NCBI GenBank assembly: GCA_964494645.1
Contig: CAZBSH010000029.1
Span: 1 to 29,112 of the forward strand
Source of the DNA: Christensenella sp964494645
GTDB lineage: Bacteria; Bacillota; Clostridia; Christensenellales; Christensenellaceae
Direction: 5' to 3'
DNA: 29,112 nucleotides
Numbering within the stretch: the stretch's first letter is position 1; every line of letters starts with the position of its first letter. Made by a program: the position numbers and the translations under genes. Below the pieces are notes generated by a model that worked only from the letters and a program-made list of their open reading frames with translations, searched no databases and had not been told where the DNA came from. Shown here one piece after another: positions 24,010-29,112 of the stretch.

Positions 24010-24021
24010 TTACATATGTAA
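24010..24021. promoter_or_regulatory. Palindrome resembling the SorC box, in the TPR gene leader
   Basis: TTACATATGTAA is a perfect 12-bp dyad and matches TTTACA-N2-TGTAAA at 13 of 14 positions when extended. It lies about +27 to +39 from the predicted start, similar to the box in the sorC leader. Short and AT-rich, so chance is possible. Confidence 0.35.
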
Positions 24022-24054
24022 AATGATGTGAAGATCGTAAGATTCTTTGTGCAT

Positions 24055-24083
24055 ATTATACTGCCGATACGGAAAAATAACAA
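24055..24083 (-). promoter_or_regulatory. Promoter of the TPR-DUF4037-DUF4125 cassette
   Basis: On the minus strand TTGTTA (24078-24083) and a perfect TATAAT (24055-24060) are 17 bp apart, giving a start near 24048 and a ~70-nt leader. Confidence 0.65.
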
Positions 24084-24097
24084 CAGAAAGGGAGCGG

Positions 24098-24814
24098 TCA
24101 AATGTGAAGAGCAAGCCATTCGTCAAAGGATGAGAGCTGCTTTGGGGTATGAAAGAAATGTTTGCAATCCGGTAGTATGTCGATAGAACAGCCGAAGCGT
24201 TTTGCAAATGCTCCGGTGGTATTACACGCGCACAGCTCATCGTTGGCGCCGCACAGGATAGCGGTGGAAACATCCCAACAGGTAAGGGGATGTTCTTGCA
24301 CGTAACGGTAATATTCCCAGTCGAGCGCGGGTGCGCCGGGCAAGAAAATACGCCGCTCTTGCGCAAGTCGTTGTTCGCTTACTCCAAAAGAACGCATCAT
24401 ACTCCGCAGAATGTGGTGCATATCTATAACGGGCGAGAGAAACAGTGCTTTTTGAAAAGGGATACCGGCGTAGGCGAGCAAACTGAAATATGCGCCGATA
24501 CTACAACCAAATAGGCTGATATCGCGGTAACGCTGCTTTGCGTAATCCAAAACCGTATGCAGGTCGGACATGCTCTGCGTGATACTGCAAAAACCATCGC
24601 CTGCACGTTCGCCATGATCCGGAAGATCAAAGCTTAGAACCTGACATCCTGCGCGCAATACTTGACCGGCGAGCAGGCGGATCACGGTATCTTGTTTGTT
24701 TGACAGATTTCCGTGTACAGCGATCCATACTTTATTCGAAGGTTCTCCCCATATGATAGAAGGGATATCTTCTATGAGAAACGTTGTCTGTAAAAGGGAT
24801 GCATCCTGCACCAT
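24098..24814 (-). CDS. Alpha/beta-hydrolase family protein
   Basis: 238 residues, cytoplasmic. The fold is marked by the oxyanion-hole strand VWIAVHGNLSN, DLPDHGER, the nucleophile elbow GCSIGA with Ser105, acid Asp192 in GANDELC and His219 in DCKHFFHT. The triad is complete, so it is probably an active hydrolase, with an esterase, lipase or peptidase-like substrate that cannot be named. AGGAGG stands four bases before the ATG. It is 30 bp downstream of the rRNA methyltransferase gene and likely cotranscribed with it. Confidence 0.88.
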   Translation of the reverse strand: MVQDASLLQTTFLIEDIPSIIWGEPSNKVWIAVHGNLSNKQDTVIRLLAGQVLRAGCQVLSFDLPDHGERAGDGFCSITQSMSDLHTVLDYAKQRYRDISLFGCSIGAYFSLLAYAGIPFQKALFLSPVIDMHHILRSMMRSFGVSEQRLAQERRIFLPGAPALDWEYYRYVQEHPLTCWDVSTAILCGANDELCACNTTGAFAKRFGCSIDILPDCKHFFHTPKQLSSFDEWLALHI

Positions 24815-24844
24815 AATGCCTCCTGACTGTATGAAACAACTTGC

Positions 24845-26191
24845 CTAGCGACGTGTCAAAACGGTCACGACCTCTACATGCGCGGTTTGAGGGAACATAT
24901 CTACCGGCTGGATGAGCCCTGCCGTATAACCGAGTTCATAGAACAGTTTAAGATCACGCGCCAGTGTTGACGGATTACAAGAAACATACCCGATCTTAGG
25001 AATTTTAGCGGATGCAAGCGTACGGATCAAAGTTTCGTCAAGGCCTTTGCGCGGTGGATCGACGATCACCGCGTCAGCCGGACCGTGGGTCTTTAAAAGC
25101 TTGGGCAGTAACGCGCAAGCGTCGCCGGAAAAAAATTCCGCGTTTTCGATACCATTCAAACGCGCATTGAATGATGCGTCCGCAATTGCTTGTTCGACAA
25201 TCTCTATACCGATCACATTCTTGGAATGCTGTGCGGCGGCAAGCGATATGGTTCCCACGCCGCAGTAGAGGTCAAATACGGTTTCGCTCCCTTTCAGTTC
25301 AAGCATTTTGAATAATGTATGGTATAACACTTCTGTTTGTGCGGAATTGACCTGCAAAAAGCTTTGCGCGCCCAGCTTGAAGCTGAGACCGGAGAGCGTT
25401 TCGAAAATATGATCGCGCCCATGGATACAAACAGATTTTTTGCCGAGGATCGCGTTTGTTTTTTGCGTGTTGATATTGAGCATGATTGACTTTACTTGCG
25501 GCAACACAAATTCAAACAGCATGATGAGATGCGATTTGTGCGGGATGTCCTTGCCATTGATACAGAGGATGAGCATAATATCGCCTTCTTTATTTTCACG
25601 AAGGACAATGTGTCGAAGGAGTCCGGTATGTGTTTTTTCGTCGTAAATGCTGATGTTGTTTTTGACGATCCATACACGTAGCTGTGACATCACGATATGA
25701 AAATCGGAAGGCTGTATTTTGCAGTCGTCAACGTCTACAATGCGATGAGAATGCGTTGCATAAAAGCCGATGTCTATCTGTGCGCCATTTTGTTGCGCGG
25801 GGAAAGCCGCCTTGTTGCGGTAGCGGTAGTCTTGCCGCGCAGGCAGAGGAAAACTGACGGGGATTTCGAGCCCTCCGATGCGCCGGATGCAGCTTGTGAC
25901 ATGATCGTGCTTGAATTGGAGCTGTCCGGCATAGGAAAAATGCTGCAACGTACAGCCGCCGCACTTGCCAAACACATGACAGGGCGGTTTTAGGCGCATT
26001 GGCGAAGGGTGGATGACTTCTTCCAGTTTGCCGACGCCATACTTTTTCTTAAGAGCGATCAACTTTGCGCGAACAGTTTCGCCCGGCAGCGCACCGTCTA
26101 TAAATATGGTCATGCCCTCATGTTTTCCGATTCCCTGACCGTCCGTTCCCAAGTCGTGTACCAGACATTCTATACTATCGTTTTTTTTCAT
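24845..26191 (-). CDS. rlmCD: 23S rRNA (uracil-5-)-methyltransferase, RlmCD/RumA type
   Basis: Transfers a methyl group from SAM to C5 of uracil in 23S rRNA. 448 residues. An N-terminal TRAM RNA-binding domain (1-60) is followed by an iron-sulfur Cys set C71, C77, C80 and C157, the SAM motif VFDLYCGVGTISLA, VDPPRKGLD and the catalytic Cys in GYVSCNPSTLARD. In Bacillus one RlmCD enzyme modifies two sites; whether this protein does so or targets one site (or tRNA) cannot be told from sequence. The promoter faces away from rmuC in the shared intergenic region. Confidence 0.9.
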   Translation of the reverse strand: MKKNDSIECLVHDLGTDGQGIGKHEGMTIFIDGALPGETVRAKLIALKKKYGVGKLEEVIHPSPMRLKPPCHVFGKCGGCTLQHFSYAGQLQFKHDHVTSCIRRIGGLEIPVSFPLPARQDYRYRNKAAFPAQQNGAQIDIGFYATHSHRIVDVDDCKIQPSDFHIVMSQLRVWIVKNNISIYDEKTHTGLLRHIVLRENKEGDIMLILCINGKDIPHKSHLIMLFEFVLPQVKSIMLNINTQKTNAILGKKSVCIHGRDHIFETLSGLSFKLGAQSFLQVNSAQTEVLYHTLFKMLELKGSETVFDLYCGVGTISLAAAQHSKNVIGIEIVEQAIADASFNARLNGIENAEFFSGDACALLPKLLKTHGPADAVIVDPPRKGLDETLIRTLASAKIPKIGYVSCNPSTLARDLKLFYELGYTAGLIQPVDMFPQTAHVEVVTVLTRR

Positions 26192-26224
26192 ATTTCTCTC
26201 GCCGCCTTGTTTTTTACAAATCTC

Positions 26225-26233
26225 ATTATAGCA
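26225..26233 (-). promoter_or_regulatory. Extended -10 promoter of the rRNA methyltransferase gene
   Basis: On the minus strand TGC precedes TATAAT (plus-strand ATTATA at 26225-26230). The -35 at 17 bp, TTCTGT, is weak. Confidence 0.6.
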
Positions 26234-26278
26234 GAAGCCCGTTTAAAACAGAAGAAAATTTGATCAATGTACCATATT

Positions 26279-26305
26279 TTGACGCTCGGCATGATATGAT
26301 AAAAT
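26279..26305 (+). promoter_or_regulatory. Possible rmuC promoter
   Basis: TTGACG (26279-26284), a short 15-bp spacer and TAAAAT (26300-26305) with a TGA extension. The short spacer lowers confidence. Confidence 0.45.
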
Positions 26306-26321
26306 CAAGGAAGGTGTTTTT

Positions 26322-27398
26322 ATGATGGAAAACTTAATGTGGATCGCTTTGATCGCGATTGCGGTGCTGTGCATCTTGATATTGGTGCGGCAGGGCAAAA
26401 AGACGGACGACGGCGCGCGGCTGCGCCTGGAGCTTACCAACCAGTTCAACTTGCTTTCGAATATGATGCTCGATACGATGAACAAGGTATCGGGCGCGAA
26501 CAACACCAGTGTGGAGATTTTGCGCCGCACAGTGGAGGACAAGCTTGCGGAGATACAGAAGTCGGTGGATCAGAAGCTTGATACTACCCTGAAAAGCGGG
26601 TTATCCACATCGTTTGCGCGCGTGAATGAGCAGTTACGGCAGGTGTATCAGAGCATGGGCGAGGTGCGTGCGCTAACGAGCGGGATCGGCGATTTGAAGA
26701 ATATTCTCTCCAATGTAAAAACGAGGGGCATCTGGGGAGAGGTACAACTGTATCGGTTGCTTGCCGATTTTATGGCGCCCGGGCAGTTTGAGGAGAATGC
26801 AAAGATCGAGGGGGATAATACCGTCGAATTTGCGATCCGCATGCCGCGCGAGCAGGGCGGGGCAACGCTGTTGCCTGTTGACTCCAAATTTCCGATGGAT
26901 AGATATGCGCGCGTGCTTGCTCTGATGGAAGCGGGAGAGATGGAAGCGCTGCGCGCCGCTCAAAAAGAGCTGGTTGCGGCGGTGGTCACAGAAGCGAAAA
27001 AAATCAATGACAAATATATCCGTCCGCCTAAGACTACGGATTTTGCAATCATGTTTTTACCGTCGGAGGGTTTGTACGCTGAAGTGATCAGGCTTGGATT
27101 GATCGAACAATTGCAGCATAAATATAAAGTGATGGTGGCGGGACCGTCTACGCTCAGCGCGTTTTTGACAAGTTTGCAGACCGGCTTTCGAACGTTGTCC
27201 ATCAAAGAACATTCCGCCTTGATTATTGATATGTTGTCCGCGATCAAGGTGGAATTCGAACAGTTTGCGCTGCTGCTGCAAAAAACACAAAACTCGCTTT
27301 GCGCGGCGCAAAACCATTTGGAAGCAGTGCAAAAGCGCTCGACCAAGATACAGACGAGGCTTTCGGATGCGGAAAAATGGGAGGATGCGGAGGATTAA
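26322..27398 (+). CDS. rmuC: DNA recombination protein RmuC homologue
   Basis: 358 residues. One N-terminal membrane segment (about 5-22, LMWIALIAIAVLCILILV), a coiled-coil region (about 30-115), then the RmuC nuclease-like core: NVKTRGIWGEVQLYRLL, VEFAIRMP, LLPVDSKFPMDRY, FAIMFLPSEGLYAEV and GPSTLSAFLTSLQTGFR. RmuC limits inversions at short repeats; its biochemical role is inferred from its restriction-endonuclease-like fold. The Asp-Ser-Lys motif of the core is intact. Its 3' end overlaps the convergent GNAT gene by 4 bp. Confidence 0.94.
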   Translation: MMENLMWIALIAIAVLCILILVRQGKKTDDGARLRLELTNQFNLLSNMMLDTMNKVSGANNTSVEILRRTVEDKLAEIQKSVDQKLDTTLKSGLSTSFARVNEQLRQVYQSMGEVRALTSGIGDLKNILSNVKTRGIWGEVQLYRLLADFMAPGQFEENAKIEGDNTVEFAIRMPREQGGATLLPVDSKFPMDRYARVLALMEAGEMEALRAAQKELVAAVVTEAKKINDKYIRPPKTTDFAIMFLPSEGLYAEVIRLGLIEQLQHKYKVMVAGPSTLSAFLTSLQTGFRTLSIKEHSALIIDMLSAIKVEFEQFALLLQKTQNSLCAAQNHLEAVQKRSTKIQTRLSDAEKWEDAED

Positions 27399-27901
27399 GC
27401 TTCCTTTTCGAACACGTAATCGTCCATTACAAAGCCGTTGCCGATTTCGTTGCATACATCGCCTGTTTTTTGAAAACCAAGTTGTTCGTACGCGGCGATG
27501 GAGGATGCGTTTTTTTTGGAAACCGTGAGCCAGATCGCGTGCAGGCGCATGTCTTTTGCTATTTCTGCAAGCTCTGCGATAACGTCGCGCGCATACCCTT
27601 GTCCGCGGAATTCTTTGAGGATATAAAACTTGCTCAAAAACAGCTTGCCCTGCGGATAATAAGGTTTGATTCCTACATAACCGATGGGTACAAGCGTTTT
27701 GCGGATGAGGTAATATTCATACCCTTCGCCCGAAACGGCAGACTTGATGGCTGACGCGCTTTGGAATTTTTCGAGCATATACTCGATCTGGTCGGCGCTC
27801 ACAATACCGGAATAGTGTTCGCGCCATATCTCGTGCGCAAGACCCGAAACAAGAAGGTATTCACGTTCTTTGCTTATTTTTTTTAGGCGAGCCCGTGTCA
27901 T
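27395..27901 (-). CDS. GNAT-family N-acetyltransferase
   Basis: 168 residues. The acetyl-CoA-binding motif A is FYILKEFRGQGYARDVI (RGQGYA, about 99-104), followed by IWLTVSKKNASSIAAYEQLGFQKTG, the classic motif B. The acceptor is unknown; the RimI/PaiA-like layout is common among small-molecule and protein acetylases. The ribosome site is weak. The gene lies 5 bp after the DUF6485 gene and is probably last in the lipoprotein-tadA-DUF6485-GNAT run. Its tail overlaps rmuC by 4 bp on the opposite strand. Confidence 0.9.
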   Translation of the reverse strand: MTRARLKKISKEREYLLVSGLAHEIWREHYSGIVSADQIEYMLEKFQSASAIKSAVSGEGYEYYLIRKTLVPIGYVGIKPYYPQGKLFLSKFYILKEFRGQGYARDVIAELAEIAKDMRLHAIWLTVSKKNASSIAAYEQLGFQKTGDVCNEIGNGFVMDDYVFEKEA

Positions 27902-27906
27902 ACGCT

Positions 27907-28095
27907 TTATCCCTGATCCTTAATAAACGCTGCAATGCTGCGGTCATATGTGGCTTCGCCCTCCTTGGAGAAAAAGCAGCCGGGGATCTCGCCCGCGCGG
28001 CGGTGATGCATCACACAGTCGCAGCACATACCGCGTCTTGGGCAGTTATAGGTACAGGTACAATGTTCCAAGTTCATTTCTTTTTTGCATTCCAT
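27907..28095 (-). CDS. Cysteine-rich small protein (DUF6485-like)
   Basis: 62 residues with eight Cys (3, 12, 14, 18, 24, 25, 27, 40) and a His pair (30-31), arranged C-x-C-x3-C...CC-x-C...HH...C, suggesting a bound metal or iron-sulfur cluster. I recall similar proteins as DUF6485 in anaerobes; function is unknown. The frame opens at 28110, but the ATG at 28095 (MECKKEMNLEHC) has GAGG nine bases upstream and fits the family. It lies between tadA and a GNAT gene. Confidence 0.82.
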   Translation of the reverse strand: MECKKEMNLEHCTCTYNCPRRGMCCDCVMHHRRAGEIPGCFFSKEGEATYDRSIAAFIKDQG

Positions 28096-28106
28096 AGTAG
28101 AGATCC

Positions 28107-28553
28107 TCACTTTCGTTTTTGTTTAAAGTATTCGGAGAGCAAGCAGGCGCATTCTTTCTCCAGCACGCCGCCTGTGATTTGCGGTTTGTGGTTCAACTTC
28201 CCCTCTGAAAGATCGTATAATGTGCCGAATGCTCCGGCTTTTTTATCGTATGCGCCAAAGACGATACGCGGAATGCGCGCGTTGATACTCGCGCCTGCGC
28301 ACATAGGACAGGGCTCCAGCGTCACATATAAGGTGCAATCGAGCAGCCGCCATCCACCTAAATGTTGGGAAGCCTGCTGTATGGCAAGGATTTCGGCGTG
28401 GGAGAGCGGGGAACGGTTGGTTTCACGCATATTGTGGGCGCGGGCAATGATTTGATCGTCCCTTACAATCAGTGCGCCGATGGGGACTTCGTCCATCGCG
28501 CTTGCTGCGTTTGCTTCGTCGATTGCAATGCGCATATATTCTTCATCAGACAC
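28107..28553 (-). CDS. tadA: tRNA-specific adenosine deaminase TadA
   Basis: Deaminates A34 to inosine in tRNA-Arg(ACG). 148 residues, full length when started at GTG 28553 (MSDEEYMRIAIDEA), which has AAGGAGG eight bases upstream; the open frame extends further to 28703 but without a site and inside the lipoprotein gene. Zinc and proton-shuttle residues are present: His52 and Glu54 in SHAEILA, and PCPMC with Cys82 and Cys85. NARIPRIVFGAYD and a C-terminal LLSEYFKQKR agree with TadA. The start overlaps the stop of the lipoprotein gene by 8 bp, so the two are translationally coupled. Confidence 0.95.
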   Translation of the reverse strand: MSDEEYMRIAIDEANAASAMDEVPIGALIVRDDQIIARAHNMRETNRSPLSHAEILAIQQASQHLGGWRLLDCTLYVTLEPCPMCAGASINARIPRIVFGAYDKKAGAFGTLYDLSEGKLNHKPQITGGVLEKECACLLSEYFKQKRK

Positions 28554-28956
28554 TGCGCGGTCCTCCTTCGTGTAGCTTGCGGAGAAGAGCTTTTGCCTGC
28601 ATACGCAGATCGTATGCGTTTTGATAGCTCTTTTTTGCGCCGGCAATGTCACCGTCATCCAGAAATCGGATGCTTTGCCGGAGTTCTTTGGCGGTGTCTT
28701 CAAATAAGGTATTGATCTGCGTGATGCGCGGATCGGGAATGTTGAGGGTTGCGAGATCTTGCAGGATGGTTTTTAAATCCGCACGTGTATATATGGACGG
28801 GTTTTCCTCCTGTATTTGCTTCATGCACATGTCAAGACGCATTTCAATATCCAGATCGGCAAGAAAATTATCATATTGTTCCACTACCGGAAGGCTGCAG
28901 GAAAAACAAAAGATCGTTGTGAAAAGCAGCAGGGCGGCAACGTGAAATCGCTTCAT
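28546..28956 (-). CDS. Small predicted lipoprotein
   Basis: 136 residues. The signal peptide MKRFHVAALLLFTTIFCFS ends at Cys20, a plausible though not ideal lipobox (CFSC). The mature part is helical and charged, with DDGDIAGAKKSYQNAYDLRMQ resembling a single TPR-like hairpin. No function is recognised. The frame opens at 28989, but AGGAG stands six bases before the ATG at 28956. It is first in the run leading into tadA. Confidence 0.78.
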   Translation of the reverse strand: MKRFHVAALLLFTTIFCFSCSLPVVEQYDNFLADLDIEMRLDMCMKQIQEENPSIYTRADLKTILQDLATLNIPDPRITQINTLFEDTAKELRQSIRFLDDGDIAGAKKSYQNAYDLRMQAKALLRKLHEGGPRSV

Positions 28957-28991
28957 AGTATACTCCTGTGACGTTCTTGTTTGACACATTT

Positions 28992-29020
28992 ATTATACAG
29001 ATTTGACATTGATATTGCAA
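28992..29020 (-). promoter_or_regulatory. Promoter of the lipoprotein-tadA run
   Basis: On the minus strand TTGCAA (29015-29020), 17-bp spacer, perfect TATAAT (28992-28997). The -35 hexamer is palindromic and is shared with the tRNA promoter. Confidence 0.65.
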
Positions 29021-29043
29021 TTATATCAGCTCTTTGGTAAAAT
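29015..29043 (+). promoter_or_regulatory. Promoter of tRNA-Ser
   Basis: TTGCAA (29015-29020), 17-bp spacer, TAAAAT (29038-29043) with a TGG extension; the start would be near 29050, eight bases before the tRNA. Confidence 0.6.
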
Positions 29044-29057
29044 AAATAACGGCGCAT

Positions 29058-29112
29058 GGAGAGGTATCGAAGTGGTCATAACGGGGCGCACTCGAAATGC
29101 GTTTGTCTTAAC
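29058..29112 (+). tRNA. tRNA-Ser (anticodon CGA), 3' end cut by the window
   Basis: The acceptor 5' strand GGAGAGG is followed by TA, a D-arm with TCGAAGTGGTCATAACGG, and an anticodon arm whose seven-base loop is CTCGAAA, giving anticodon CGA (reads UCG). The stem GCGCA/TGCGT includes one G-T pair. The sequence ends in what would be the long class II variable arm, as expected for serine tRNA. The T arm and acceptor 3' strand lie outside the window. Confidence 0.88.

Noticed and set aside
1..29112. CRISPR arrays, insertion sequences, integrases, phage genes
   Set aside because: No regularly spaced repeats, transposase motifs or terminal inverted repeats were seen on either strand.

Overview
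The window reads as chromosomal DNA of an anaerobic, low-to-mid GC Gram-positive of the Clostridia. Pointers are strong AGGAGG-type ribosome sites, a PflX-like radical SAM protein, a TrmA-type 23S rRNA methyltransferase with a Cys cluster, DUF6485, DUF4037 and DUF4125 proteins, and sigma-A-like promoters. A Christensenellaceae-like host would fit but cannot be proved from this sequence. There are no phage, IS or CRISPR signatures.

Layout. (1) 1-2385: a glutamate acid-resistance pair, the C-terminal part of glutamate decarboxylase (gadB, cut by the window edge) and its glutamate/GABA antiporter (gadC), closed by a strong terminator. (2) 2405-4398, minus: an NSS sodium symporter translationally coupled to a small membrane protein. 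(3) 4501-5400: a PflX-like radical SAM protein that appears to be leaderless. (4) 5408-8685, minus: SorC-type regulator, mutY and a DUF815 AAA+ ATPase, closely packed. (5) 8965-10506: a xylulokinase-like FGGY kinase divergent from the SorC regulator; two copies of the palindrome TTTACA-N2-TGTAAA lie between them.

(6) 10646-21475: a ten-gene sugar catabolic operon, lower in GC than its flanks, driven by a textbook TTGACA-17-TATAAT promoter whose -10 box overlaps a perfect palindrome. In order: BadF/NAGK-type sugar kinase, GntR/UTRA regulator, TIM-barrel glycosidase-like protein 1, ABC ATPase, permease, AraF-like binding lipoprotein, SIS-domain sugar isomerase/deaminase, TIM-barrel glycosidase-like protein 2, GatY/KbaY-type class II aldolase and a LacC/FruK-type kinase. 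The parts suggest uptake of a sugar or glycoside, cytoplasmic cleavage, 6-phosphorylation, deamination/isomerisation to a ketose-6-phosphate, a second phosphorylation and aldol cleavage to triose phosphates. The closest logic is galactosamine to tagatose-6-P to tagatose-1,6-bisP. No deacetylase or PTS is present, and the two glycosidase-like proteins are diverged paralogues of unknown activity. This is the best candidate for an undescribed system here.

(7) 21488-23976, minus: a three-gene cassette of TPR protein, DUF4037 nucleotidyltransferase-fold protein and DUF4125 protein, function unknown. (8) 24098-26191, minus: an alpha/beta hydrolase and an RlmCD-type rRNA methyltransferase. (9) 26322-27398: rmuC. 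(10) 27395-28956, minus: a small lipoprotein, tadA, a Cys-rich DUF6485 protein and a GNAT acetyltransferase in one run. (11) 29058 to the end: a truncated tRNA-Ser(CGA), whose promoter seems to share a palindromic -35 hexamer with the divergent lipoprotein operon.
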